Below, one piece after another: positions 41,632-49,909 of a stretch of 64,000 nucleotides of DNA. The translations under genes and the position numbers were made by a program. The stretch comes from Variovorax sp. PAMC26660 (GTDB taxonomy: Bacteria > Pseudomonadota > Gammaproteobacteria > Burkholderiales > Burkholderiaceae_C), in the NCBI RefSeq assembly GCF_014302995.1, contig NZ_CP060295.1, positions 2,480,001 through 2,544,000 of the forward strand. The letters are read 5' to 3'. A model generated the notes under the pieces. The model was not told the origin of the DNA, ran no database searches, and saw only the letters and a list, made by a program, of their open reading frames with translations. Every line of letters begins with the position of its first letter. The first letter of the stretch is position 1.

Positions 41632-42234
41632 ATGGACGCCAAGACCCAAAAAAGCGAACTCACCCGCACCGCCATCGTCGGTGCGGCGATGAACCTTGCG
41701 CTGGCCGAAGGGCTGGAGGCGATCACGCTGCAAGCGGTCGCGAGCCGGCTCGGGCTGTCCAAGAGCGGCGTGTTTTCCCGCGTGGGCTCACGCGAGGCGC
41801 TGCAGAAGGCTGTCATCGAGGAGTACGGCCGTGGTTTCCTGGCCGATGTGTTCGTGCCCGCCATGCAAAAGCCCAAGGGCCTGCCCCGCCTCAACGACAT
41901 CGTGGCGCGCTGGATCGCCCGCACGCGAGATGTGGAGATGTACACCGGATGCCTCTACATGGCCGGTGCCTTCGAGTTCGACGACCGCGAAGGCGAGTTG
42001 CGCGACGTGCTGTTCGACGAGATCACGCGCTGGCGCGCCGCACTGCGCCGCACAGTGTTGCTCGCGGTGGAAACCGGCGAACTGAAGGCCGACACCGACC
42101 CCGCGCAACTGGTCAGCGAAATGAACGGCGTGATGATGACCCAGCTGCACGACGCGCGCTTCCTGCGCGACCCGCAGGCGGCCGACCGCGCCACGCAGAC
42201 CTGGCAGCGGCTTCTTTCCAGCTACCTCGCCTGA
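41632..42234 (+). CDS. TetR-family transcriptional regulator
   Basis: A 200-residue TetR-type repressor. The helix-turn-helix lies at about residues 10-55 (RTAIVGAAMNLALAEGLEAI, ITLQAVASRLGLSKSGVFSR). The ligand domain contains a Cys-bearing MYTGCLYMAGAFEFDDREG block and TWQRLLSSYL at the end, which resembles TetR_C_6-like proteins. The ATG at 41632 follows a palindromic site, and a matching site lies before the next gene, so autoregulation and control of that gene are likely. The inducer is unknown. Confidence 0.9.
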   Translation: MDAKTQKSELTRTAIVGAAMNLALAEGLEAITLQAVASRLGLSKSGVFSRVGSREALQKAVIEEYGRGFLADVFVPAMQKPKGLPRLNDIVARWIARTRDVEMYTGCLYMAGAFEFDDREGELRDVLFDEITRWRAALRRTVLLAVETGELKADTDPAQLVSEMNGVMMTQLHDARFLRDPQAADRATQTWQRLLSSYLA

Positions 42235-42278
42235 TTCACGGAGCAGGCGGATTCCCCGCGTTCCCATTTGTCATAATT

Positions 42279-42294
42279 TCGCACAGTCGTGCGA
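42279..42294. promoter_or_regulatory. putative TetR operator 2
   Basis: TCGCACAGTCGTGCGA, arms TCGCAC and GTGCGA around four bases, stands 17 bases before the 37-codon gene. It shares the surrounding AATT...ATAAA bases with operator 1. Pairing with the site at 41605-41620 marks it as the second target of the TetR-type regulator. Confidence 0.75.
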
Positions 42295-42311
42295 TAAACA
42301 GGAGAAGCGCC

Positions 42312-42425
42312 ATGCTGATCATTGCCCTCTTTCTCGCTGCCTACGCGGCCGTCGTCGGCGCCCGAGCCGTTTGCGACACTTTGCGCAGCTTGCCTCGCAG
42401 CAACCGCGACTGGGTCTGGTACTAG
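42312..42425 (+). CDS. 37-residue putative membrane microprotein
   Basis: A short reading frame beginning MLIIALFLAAYAAVVGARAV, one hydrophobic helix, followed by a polar Arg-rich tail (CDTLRSLPRSNRDWVWY). GGAGAAG precedes the ATG by four bases, and a palindrome identical in layout to the TetR autoregulatory site stands just upstream. Spacing, ribosome binding site and operator support expression despite the small size. The function is unknown; a small inner-membrane protein induced together with the regulator is the simplest idea. It is too short for usual gene callers and may be missing from annotation. Confidence 0.65.
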   Translation: MLIIALFLAAYAAVVGARAVCDTLRSLPRSNRDWVWY

Positions 42426-42830
42426 GAATGAAGCCCCGGTTCTGTTCGTCGGCTTTTGTGCTTTGAGCGCTGCTGTTCAGGGCGAGCTCCCGCCGACACG
42501 GTGCTCTTTTTCGCGAATGTCCCCCGCTTCGCTCCTCCTTTATTTAGCTAAAAAGAGCCCCGTATCGGCGCGAGCGTTGGACAGAGCGGTCGTTGATCGG
42601 CTGCACACCAGCAGCGTGTCCATGTGCGAATGACACCGGGTGCTCCCCGCAGCGAAATAAAGGAGGAGCGAAGCGGGGGACATTCGCGGAGGGGAGCACC
42701 CGGTGTCATTCGTACACGCCCTGAATGCCCCCGAACCCAAGCACCCAAATGCCCCACGGATCGGCGCCCGTTTCATACGCCGCAAGCCACGCAATAGCGT
42801 GGTGAAAAACGGATACCCAAGGACCACCTC
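42426..42830. other. gene-free stretch holding repeat copy 4
   Basis: A 405-base gap between the 37-codon gene and the hydrolase gene, both on the plus strand. Repeat copy 4 covers 42470-42728. The last 100 bases hold the promoter region of the hydrolase, with no clear hexamers, and an AAGGACCACCTC leader just before its ATG. Confidence 0.7.
42470..42728 (+). repeat. composite double-hairpin repeat, copy 4
   Basis: Hairpin B first (42486-42575, core 42513-42548), then hairpin A (arms 42624-42648 and 42691-42715, inverted core 42652-42687). Left end CTGCTGTTCAGGGCG at 42470-42484; right end degenerate (ACGCCCTGAATGCC). The right inner arm of B reads TTAGCTAAAAAGAG where most copies have TTCGCGAAAAAGAG, a four-base change shared only with copy 5. 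Orientation equals both flanking genes. Confidence 0.92.
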
Positions 42831-43745
42831 ATGACAAGCACTTCCGCCACCTCGAAGGCCACCCCCGTCAACTACTACGGCGCCAGCCGGCTGATGCGTG
42901 CGATGCGCTTCGGCCTGGGTGCCTCGCAGCGCCTCTGGCCCGCGCTGGGCGTTCGCGCCGCCTACCGCGTGTTCGGCACGCCGCTGCCACCCAAGTGGCT
43001 CTATCGCGGCCAACACCCCGGCACCGACTGGCGACACGAAGCCTGGTCCTTCGAGGACGCGAGCCTGGGCATTTACCACCTCGCGGCACAGGACTCGGCC
43101 GCGGAATCAGCGCCTGTCGTGCTGCTGGTGCACGGCTGGGGCGGCCACGCGGGCCAGATGCTGCCGCTCGCCCAGGTGCTGGCTGCTGCCGGCCTGCGGC
43201 CCGTGCTGCTCGAACTGCCGGCCCACGGCCGCAGCGCGGGCACCGTGACCAACGGCGCACAGTTCGCGCGCGCTATCGACTACGTCGCGGCGCGGCTCAC
43301 GAACGATGGGCACGCCCTGCGTGCAGTGGTGGCGCATTCACTGGGCGCCAACGCCCTGGCCTATGCCGCCGGGCGCGGGCTCCCCGCGGAGCGCATCGTG
43401 CTGCTTGCACCGCCCGCGTCGCCGCGCGAATACACGCGCTACTTCGCGCATGCGTTCGGCCTCAGTGAATGCACGCGGGCCGCAATGCAGTGGATGTTCG
43501 AGGCGCGCGAAGGCGTGCTCATGCCGCAGTTCGAGCCCACCTTCGTGGGCCCGCGCATCGCACAGCCGACGCTGATCGTGCATGACCGGGACGACCGCGT
43601 GAACCGCTTCGCAGATGCAGAGGCCTACCGCAATGCCATCGTCAACGCACGCCTCGTGGCCACGCAGGGCTGGGGTCATCGCCGCATCCTCAAGGAAGCA
43701 GCGGTGCTCGACGAGGTGACGCGTTTCCTGATGACGCTGGCATAG
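42831..43745 (+). CDS. alpha/beta fold hydrolase
   Basis: A 304-residue hydrolase. The oxyanion region is LLVHGWGGHAGQML, the nucleophile elbow is VVAHSLGANALAY, the acid lies in IVHDRDDRVNRFAD and the histidine in TQGWGHRRILKE, so the triad is complete. An N-terminal section of about 80 residues precedes the fold (ASRLMRAMRFGLGASQRLWP), possibly membrane-associated. It could be an esterase or lipase; the substrate is unknown. It is tail to tail with the desaturase gene, separated by 18 nt. Confidence 0.87.
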   Translation: MTSTSATSKATPVNYYGASRLMRAMRFGLGASQRLWPALGVRAAYRVFGTPLPPKWLYRGQHPGTDWRHEAWSFEDASLGIYHLAAQDSAAESAPVVLLVHGWGGHAGQMLPLAQVLAAAGLRPVLLELPAHGRSAGTVTNGAQFARAIDYVAARLTNDGHALRAVVAHSLGANALAYAAGRGLPAERIVLLAPPASPREYTRYFAHAFGLSECTRAAMQWMFEAREGVLMPQFEPTFVGPRIAQPTLIVHDRDDRVNRFADAEAYRNAIVNARLVATQGWGHRRILKEAAVLDEVTRFLMTLA

Positions 43746-43763
43746 CTCAGCGTCTGCTGCCCG

Positions 43764-44711
43764 CTACCACGTCGGATGAACCGGCGTGAACACCGGCCTG
43801 AACAGGTGCCTCCACACGATCTGCCCGTACCCCCGGTAGTAGAAATGGCCGTTCGCTTCCAGCACCGCCGCACGATGACGGCGGAAGTACACCGGGATCT
43901 CGTACCAGGGCATCGTCGGCGCGCGGTGATGCACATGGTGCAGGTTGTTGAAGAGGTAGAGCAGCCCGAAGACGAGGTTCGATTCGACGATGGCCACGCG
44001 CTCGTGCGGCGTGTCTGCCCACCGATGCTCGGTGAAGGTGCGCAGCGAGCCCAGCATCATCCCGGGGTAGACGAAGTACAGCAGGTACTCGCCAACGCTC
44101 ATGCTGCAGACCTCGGTCACGTAGTACAGCACCGGCGCCACGCTCAGCGCATGCCAGCCCCAAGTCGGCAGGCGCGAGAAGTCGCCCGCGAACACCTGCC
44201 CCAGCTCGAAGCGCACCAGCTTCCACAGCCGCAGGAACGGCCCCAGCACCACGCGGAACGCGATCGTCTGGTTCGCCATGTAGATCCACCTCCACACCGG
44301 CCCGTAGCCGGCCCACGCGGGCGCCGAGTGGTAGGCGCTTTCCGTGTCGCGCTCGGGATGCGTCAGGTGGAAGTTGACGTGGTGCGAGCTGTGGCCCCGG
44401 TTGTAGAACGGGTACGGCAGCCACAGGTTGAGCGGCGGCCACACGACGGCATGGCGCAACCACTTCGGCAGATGGCGCATCGCATGGATGCTCTCGTGCT
44501 GCAGCGAGAAGTGCAGTTGCGCAAGAAAACCGCCGAGCACGAACAACGCCCAGCCCGGCAAGACCGTGTGCCACCACAGCAGCGCGGCCCACGCACCGTA
44601 CAGCGCGACGGCCAGCAGCAGCGTGGGCGCTTCGTAGTGCCACCACCAGTGCTGGCGCTTAGCGATGGGGGCGCGCGTTGGCGCGGGCGACGGTTCGGCG
44701 ATCGAGGTCAT
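43764..44711 (-). CDS. fatty acid desaturase family membrane protein
   Basis: A 315-residue di-iron membrane enzyme. The three histidine boxes are QHESIHAMRHLP, NRGHSSHHVNFHLTH and NLHHVHHRAP, spaced as in the acyl-lipid desaturase/carotene hydroxylase superfamily. Four hydrophobic segments flank them. The N-terminal 20 residues are Pro/Ala-rich and cytoplasmic. It could desaturate or hydroxylate a membrane lipid; head-group or chain specificity is not readable. It is divergent from the Bug gene at 44872 and convergent with the hydrolase. Confidence 0.9.
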   Translation of the reverse strand: MTSIAEPSPAPTRAPIAKRQHWWWHYEAPTLLLAVALYGAWAALLWWHTVLPGWALFVLGGFLAQLHFSLQHESIHAMRHLPKWLRHAVVWPPLNLWLPYPFYNRGHSSHHVNFHLTHPERDTESAYHSAPAWAGYGPVWRWIYMANQTIAFRVVLGPFLRLWKLVRFELGQVFAGDFSRLPTWGWHALSVAPVLYYVTEVCSMSVGEYLLYFVYPGMMLGSLRTFTEHRWADTPHERVAIVESNLVFGLLYLFNNLHHVHHRAPTMPWYEIPVYFRRHRAAVLEANGHFYYRGYGQIVWRHLFRPVFTPVHPTW

Positions 44712-44871
44712 GGTGCGAAGGACTGCGATCCTAGGTATGAAGAACCTGTTCGCATGCGCGCATTTCGCATAAGCAAGGTCGTGAAACTTCGTTCCGCCCG
44801 GGGCCTGCGCGGCCTACGCTGCACGGCTTTGCTGCGTCCCTGCCGCTTCCGTCCGTCTTCGCGTCTGCTTT

Positions 44872-45864
44872 ATGAAACCCTCCCTGTCCCGTCTTGCCGT
44901 TTTGCTGGGGGCGTTGTCGTCATCCGCGCTGTTGACCTTCACGCCGACCCACGCCGCCACCGTGGACGACTACCCGACAAAGACCATCCGCGTCGTCGTT
45001 CCCTATCCGGCCGGCGGCATCGCCGACAAGATCGCGCGCGAGGTCGCCGAGCAGCTTCAGCAGCGGCTCAAGCAGGCCGTGGTGGTCGAAAACCGCAGCG
45101 GCGCAGCCGGCAACATCGGCTTCGACTACGTGGCGCGCCAGCCGGCCGACGGCTACACGCTGCTGCTCGCGCCCGCGTCCAACCTCACGGTGCAGCCCGC
45201 GCTCTTCAAGCAACTGACCTACGACCTCGCGCGCGACTTCACGCCGGTCTCGCTGTTGGTGCAGACGCCGCAGGTGCTGCTGGTCAATCCGAAGCTGCCT
45301 GTGGGCACGCCGCGCGAGCTGATCGACTATTCGAAGAAGCATCCCGGCAAGGTCAACTACGGCATCAGCGTGGGCGCGTACTCGCACCTCGCGGGCGAGC
45401 TGTTGAAGGCGCAGACCGGCGCCGACTTCACCGCCATTCCTTACCAGGGCAGCGCGCCGGCCATCAACGACCTGCTGGGCGGACAGACGCAGTTCATCTT
45501 CAATGAGGTGATCACCGCGATTCCTTTCGTGAAGGCCGGCACGCTCAAGCCGCTGGCCGTGGCGTACAAGACGCGCGCGCCGTGGCTGCCCGACGTGCCG
45601 ACGACCGCCGAAGCGGGCCTGCCCGATTTCGAGGTCACGTCCTGGTACGGCGTGGTGGTGCGCAGCGGCACGCCGGCGCCATTGGTGCAGCGGCTGTCGC
45701 GCGAGTTGCGCGACATCGTGCAGTCGGCCGATTTCAAGAGGCGCTATGACGACATCGGCGCATTCACCGTGGGCAACACGCCCGAGGAGTTCGGCCGCTT
45801 CATCCAGTCCGAGACCGTCAAGTGGACGGCTGTCGTGAAGCAGGCGGGGATCCAGCCCAACTGA
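44872..45864 (+). CDS. Bug-family tripartite tricarboxylate transporter substrate-binding protein
   Basis: A 330-residue periplasmic binding protein. The signal peptide (LSRLAVLLGALSSSALLTF, cleavage after THA) is followed by the Bug signature DDYPTKTIRVVVPYPAGGIA and VVVENRSGAAGNIGFDYVAR. The C-terminal lobe includes GTPAPLVQRLSRELRDIVQ. It is a solitary gene, as is usual for Bug proteins in Comamonadaceae, and might serve the TctA-type permease at 54079, which lacks a binding protein of its own; this is a guess. It is followed by repeat copy 5. Confidence 0.94.
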   Translation: MKPSLSRLAVLLGALSSSALLTFTPTHAATVDDYPTKTIRVVVPYPAGGIADKIAREVAEQLQQRLKQAVVVENRSGAAGNIGFDYVARQPADGYTLLLAPASNLTVQPALFKQLTYDLARDFTPVSLLVQTPQVLLVNPKLPVGTPRELIDYSKKHPGKVNYGISVGAYSHLAGELLKAQTGADFTAIPYQGSAPAINDLLGGQTQFIFNEVITAIPFVKAGTLKPLAVAYKTRAPWLPDVPTTAEAGLPDFEVTSWYGVVVRSGTPAPLVQRLSRELRDIVQSADFKRRYDDIGAFTVGNTPEEFGRFIQSETVKWTAVVKQAGIQPN

Positions 45865-46230
45865 CGCCGGGACGAGATCTTGCTTTGGTGTTCGTTGCGT
45901 TGTTTTGGGGCGCTGCTGTTCAGGGCGTCGCTCACGCCGACACGGTGCTCTTTTTCGCGAATGTCCCCCGCTTCGCTCCTCCTTTATTTAGCTAAAAAGA
46001 GCCCCGTATCGACGTGAGCGTTGGACAGAGCAGTCGTTGATCGGCGATCACCAGCAGCGTGCCCCTGTGCGAATGACACCGGGTGCTCCCCGCAGCGAAA
46101 TAAAGGAGGAGCGAAGCGGGGGACATTCGCGGAGGGGAGCTCCCGGTGTCATTCGCACACGCCCCGAACAGCAAGCGCTCAAAACAAAAGCTCCGCAACA
46201 CACCGCGCCCCAACGTAGTAAAAAACCGAA
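45865..46230. other. gene-free stretch holding repeat copy 5
   Basis: The 366 bases between the Bug gene and the rhodanese gene, both plus strand, are taken mainly by repeat copy 5 (45913-46172). The remainder shows a T-rich stretch after the Bug stop but no hairpin terminator other than the repeat, and an A-rich leader before the rhodanese start. Confidence 0.7.
45913..46172 (+). repeat. composite double-hairpin repeat, copy 5
   Basis: Hairpin B first (45930-46019, core 45957-45992), then hairpin A (arms 46067-46091 and 46134-46158, inverted core 46095-46130). Both ends are well kept: CTGCTGTTCAGGGCG at 45913-45927 and ACGCCCCGAACAGC at the right. It shares the TTAGCTAA change of hairpin B with copy 4 and the GGAGCTCCC change of the right A arm with copy 2. 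Orientation equals both flanking genes. Confidence 0.93.
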
Positions 46231-47862
46231 ATGAGCTGGACCCAGAAGAAGGCCATGACCCCCGCCGAACTGCAGACCCTCCTGCTGGCCGAACCCACCG
46301 CAGAGCTGGCCCTGCTAGACGTGCGCGAAACCCGTTGGTTCGTGCAACGCCACCCCAACCTCGCGCGCAACGCACCGTTCAGCGGCCTCGAACTGCAGAT
46401 CGGCGCACTGGTGCCCCGCCGTTCCACGCCCGTGGTGCTCTACGACGACTACAACGCGCCCGACGGCGCCGCGCAAGCTGCCGCAGCCCTGCTCGCGCGC
46501 ATCGGCTACACCGACGTGCGCACACTCGACGGCGGCCTGCAGCGCTGGGTGACCGAGGGCCTGCCCGCCATCGACGGCTACGGCACGCTGGTCAAGGCCT
46601 TTGGCGACCGCGCCCGGCTGCACTACGGCACGCCGGCCTTGCCCGTCGAGTCGCTGCGGGCTCGCCAGCGCGAAGGCCTGCCGACCACGCTGGTCGACGC
46701 ACGGCCGCGTGCGGAGTTCGAGTTCCTGTCGCTGCCCGGCGCGCGCAACCACGCCGGCACCGAGCTGGCACTGCGCCACTTCGAGCCGCGCGATACGGCC
46801 CACGTGTGGGCCATCAACTGCTTCAGCCGCACGCGCGGCATCATCGGCGCGACCACGCTGCGCCTGCTGGGCCATGCGCCCGACGCAGTGTTCGTCGAGG
46901 ACGGCGTCATGGCCTGGGGCCTGCAAGGTGCGCCGACCGTCCAGAACGCCGCGCCCGACGACGAGCTTCCGCCCGAGTCGCCGCATGTGCTGCGCCGCAT
47001 CGCCGACGACCTCATCGAACGCTTCGCCCTGCCAGTGGCAGGCGCCGACCAGCTCGCACGCTGGCGCACCGACGACGCGCGCACGCTCTACGTCTTCGAC
47101 GTGCGGCCCACCGCCGATCCGGCCCTGGCGGGCACGGCGGTGCAGCAGGTGCCCGGCGGCCAGTTGCTGATGCATTTCGAGAACCTCATCGGCACGCGCG
47201 GCGCGCGCATCGTGCTGCTCGATGATCCGGCCCACCGGCTGCGCGCGGCCGTCACCAGCTTCTGGCTCACGCAGCTCAACCAGGCCGAGGTGCATATCTA
47301 CGACGGCGAGTTCCTGCCGGAACAGGCGTCGCCCGCAACATCCGGCACCGTGAAAGAGGCGCCCCAGTCGCTCGACCACGCCGGCCTCGCCCAGTTGCGC
47401 AAAAACGGTGCGGTCACGGTGATCGACGTCGGCCCCAGCCTCGACTACGAACGCGGCCATCTGCCCGGCGCGCTCTACATGCTGCCGGCCTCGCTCGCGC
47501 CCCTGGCCGCGCATGCCGCGGCCGGCCGTACGTTGGTCTTCACCTCGCCGGATGGCGAGGCCGCGTCCCGCGTGGCGCGCGATGCGCACCAGCGCTGGCC
47601 GGGTTCGGGGGCGGTGTTCACCTGGCTCCAGGACGGAACGCAGGGCTGGAAGGCTTCAGGACGACCGCTGACGACCGCCTTCGTGCCGGCCCAGCTCCTG
47701 ACCCCCTTCGACGACGACTGGGGCTCGGTGATGCGGGTGTTCGGTCCGCGCCGCGACGCGGCCTGGGCCGACTACCTGGCGTGGGAGCGCGCGCTGGCCG
47801 AGCGGGTCCGGCAGGACCCGTCGGTGCGCTTTCGCTTCTTCCCTCTCAGCGCGCCGGCGTAG
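46231..47862 (+). CDS. rhodanese-related sulfurtransferase, four-domain
   Basis: A 543-residue protein of four rhodanese modules in a row, beginning near residues 10, 130, 275 and 385. Only the second has the catalytic Cys at the active loop ([12 protein letters not shown]); the others read LYDDYN, LLDDPA and FTSPDG, with Asp or Ser at that place, and are probably structural. Rhodaneses move sulfane sulfur from thiosulfate or persulfide to acceptors. No signal peptide is seen, so it is cytoplasmic. Its last 17 bases overlap the end of minE on the other strand. The upstream gap holds repeat copy 5. Confidence 0.88.
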   Translation: MSWTQKKAMTPAELQTLLLAEPTAELALLDVRETRWFVQRHPNLARNAPFSGLELQIGALVPRRSTPVVLYDDYNAPDGAAQAAAALLARIGYTDVRTLDGGLQRWVTEGLPAIDGYGTLVKAFGDRARLHYGTPALPVESLRARQREGLPTTLVDARPRAEFEFLSLPGARNHAGTELALRHFEPRDTAHVWAINCFSRTRGIIGATTLRLLGHAPDAVFVEDGVMAWGLQGAPTVQNAAPDDELPPESPHVLRRIADDLIERFALPVAGADQLARWRTDDARTLYVFDVRPTADPALAGTAVQQVPGGQLLMHFENLIGTRGARIVLLDDPAHRLRAAVTSFWLTQLNQAEVHIYDGEFLPEQASPATSGTVKEAPQSLDHAGLAQLRKNGAVTVIDVGPSLDYERGHLPGALYMLPASLAPLAAHAAAGRTLVFTSPDGEAASRVARDAHQRWPGSGAVFTWLQDGTQGWKASGRPLTTAFVPAQLLTPFDDDWGSVMRVFGPRRDAAWADYLAWERALAERVRQDPSVRFRFFPLSAPA

Positions 47863-48124
47863 GGGCCGGGTCGGGCAGCTCGATCTTGATGTCGAGCACT
47901 TCGAGGTTGTCCTGGGTTTCCAGGTGAACCTTGATGTCGTTCGCGTTGATCGACACGTACTTGGAAATCACCGCCACCAGCTCACGCTGGAGTTCGGGCA
48001 GATAGTCGGGGCGCTTTTTGCCGCTGAGGCTGGAGCGCTCGTGCGCGAGGATGATCTGCAGGCGCTCTTTTGCGACGCTTGCAGTCTTCTTCTTCTCGCC
48101 GAGCAGGAACGAGAGAAACGACAT
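47846..48124 (-). CDS. minE: cell division topological specificity factor MinE
   Basis: A 92-residue MinE. The N-terminal membrane-binding and MinD-contact part is [20 protein letters not shown] followed by [12 protein letters not shown], and the C-terminal dimer domain includes [17 protein letters not shown] and LDIKIELP. It drives the pole-to-pole oscillation of MinD. It is the last gene of minCDE, two bases after minD. Its 3' end overlaps the convergent rhodanese gene by 17 bases, which leaves no room for a dedicated terminator. Confidence 0.97.
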   Translation of the reverse strand: MSFLSFLLGEKKKTASVAKERLQIILAHERSSLSGKKRPDYLPELQRELVAVISKYVSINANDIKVHLETQDNLEVLDIKIELPDPAPTPAR

Positions 48125-48126
48125 GC

Positions 48127-48942
48127 CTACTTGCCTCCGAAAATCCGCTTGAAGAAGCCCGGCTTCTCGGCGTCGACGAAGCGCATCGGCTTGTCTTCAC
48201 CCAGAAAGCGCGCCACCACGTCGCTGTAGGCCTGCGCCACGTCGGTGTCCTTGTCGTGGATCGCCGGCACGCCCTGGTTGGAGGCATGCAGCACGCTTTC
48301 CGACTCGGGAATCACGCCGATCAGCTTGATGCGCAGGATGTCCTGGATGTCTTCCAGCGAGAGCATCTGCCCCCCTGCCACCCGGTTCGGGTTGTAGCGG
48401 GTGATCAGCAGGTGTTCCTTGATCGGGTCGCCGCCGTCCTTGGCACGCTTGGTCTTGCTGCTGAGCATGCCCAGGATGCGGTCCGAGTCGCGCACCGAAG
48501 AGACTTCGGGGTTGGTCACCACCAGCGCTTCGTCGGCGAAGTACATCGCCATCATGGCGCCGGTCTCGATGCCCGCGGGCGAGTCGCAGATGATGTATTC
48601 GAAGTCCATCGCGGCCAGGTCGGTCAGGATCTTCTCGACGCCTTCCTGCGTCAGGGCTTCCTTGTCGCGCGTCTGCGAGGCGGCCAGCACGAACAGGTTG
48701 TCGCACTGCTTGTCCTTGATGAGCGCCTGGCTCAGGTTGGCTTCGCCTTGAATGACGTTGATCAGGTCGTACACCACGCGGCGTTCGCATCCCATGATCA
48801 GGTCGAGGTTGCGCAGGCCCACGTCGAAGTCGATCACGGCCGTCTTCTTGCCCGCGAGCGCCAGGCCCGATGCAAAGCTGGCGCTCGTGGTCGTCTTGCC
48901 GACGCCGCCCTTGCCCGAAGTCACCACCACAATTTTGGCCAT
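48127..48942 (-). CDS. minD: septum site-determining ATPase MinD
   Basis: A 271-residue deviant Walker ATPase. The N-terminal motif is [20 protein letters not shown], the switch regions are [14 protein letters not shown] and [14 protein letters not shown], and the membrane-targeting amphipathic helix ends the protein ([12 protein letters not shown]). It recruits MinC to block septation away from midcell. The ATG at 48942 is chosen because AAGGA stands at normal distance; the ATG six bases earlier is too close to it. It lies between minC and minE. Confidence 0.97.
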   Translation of the reverse strand: MAKIVVVTSGKGGVGKTTTSASFASGLALAGKKTAVIDFDVGLRNLDLIMGCERRVVYDLINVIQGEANLSQALIKDKQCDNLFVLAASQTRDKEALTQEGVEKILTDLAAMDFEYIICDSPAGIETGAMMAMYFADEALVVTNPEVSSVRDSDRILGMLSSKTKRAKDGGDPIKEHLLITRYNPNRVAGGQMLSLEDIQDILRIKLIGVIPESESVLHASNQGVPAIHDKDTDVAQAYSDVVARFLGEDKPMRFVDAEKPGFFKRIFGGK

Positions 48943-49014
48943 GGCCATTCCTTCTTGTTTCGATTCAGTTGTTGGTTGTCAGGGTCGCCGCGTTCCGTGA
49001 GCCGGTGAGCCGGG

Positions 49015-49788
49015 TCAGGGAATCGCGTCGATCGCAATTTTCTTGCCGTCCAGCCGCACCTGGGCCGACTTGCCCAGCACCGCGTCGGGCAGCGGCACTT
49101 CGTTGGTCCGGTAGATGCCGGCGATGGCCACCAGCTGCGCTTCCATGCAGGTCGAGAAGATCCGCGCCTCGGTGTTGCCGCGCGCGCCGGCAATCGCCTT
49201 GCCACGCAAGGGCGCGTACACGTGCACGTTGCCGTCGGCAATGACCTCGGCGCCGAAGCTGACCACGGCCGTCACCACCACGTCGCCGCCACGGGCGTAG
49301 ACCTGCTGGCCCGAGCGCAGCGGCTTGTCGATCAGCAGCGTGCCGTTGGCCGGCACCGGCACTTCGCGCACGATCTGCGGTGCTTCCGACGCGGCCGGGG
49401 CCTCGGCGGGTGGGGCCGGAGACCTCGGCGCAGGCGCCGAGGGCATGGCTGCCAGCGAGAGGCCGGCGGCACGGGCCGCGGCGTTCTGGGCGGTATTGCC
49501 GCCGCGCACCGCAATGGGCTGGGTCTGGTGGCGCGCCAGCAGGCTGCGCAGGGCGGCGAAGTCGATCTCGGCGGTGGCGCCGTCGTCTCCTTCCTGGGCC
49601 TGCAGCAGCGAGAGGTCGATCACCACCGGCTCCTGCTCGAAGAAGTCGGGCGAGTCGGCCAGCTGGGCGTCGAGCGCCTCGGCCAGCACGTCCAGATCGG
49701 CCGTCTTGAGGATCACTGCAATCAGCGGCAGCGTGGCGCTCTTGAATTCGAAAACCGCCTTGGTGCGCGCGGCGGAGACATCGGCCAT
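49015..49788 (-). CDS. minC: septum site-determining protein MinC
   Basis: A 257-residue FtsZ-assembly inhibitor. The N-terminal domain (VFEFKSATLPLIAVILKTAD to LLARHQTQPIAVRGG) binds FtsZ; an Ala/Pro-rich linker (APAPRSPAPPAEAPAASEAP) follows; the C-terminal beta-helical domain (SGQQVYARGGDVVVTAVVSF, GNVHVYAPLRGKAIAGARGN) dimerises and binds MinD. The ATG at 49788 is used. It is the first gene of minCDE, 72 nt before minD. Confidence 0.96.
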   Translation of the reverse strand: MADVSAARTKAVFEFKSATLPLIAVILKTADLDVLAEALDAQLADSPDFFEQEPVVIDLSLLQAQEGDDGATAEIDFAALRSLLARHQTQPIAVRGGNTAQNAAARAAGLSLAAMPSAPAPRSPAPPAEAPAASEAPQIVREVPVPANGTLLIDKPLRSGQQVYARGGDVVVTAVVSFGAEVIADGNVHVYAPLRGKAIAGARGNTEARIFSTCMEAQLVAIAGIYRTNEVPLPDAVLGKSAQVRLDGKKIAIDAIP

Positions 49789-49909
49789 TGGAAAACGTCG
49801 GTGCGAAAAGCGTTGGAGTCTAACGGGCGCGGGCTTCCGGCCGGTGACCGGCCGCTCTTTGAAGCCCCTCGCACAACACTTCTTGCACCACGTTTCACTT
49901 TCCCGGGGG

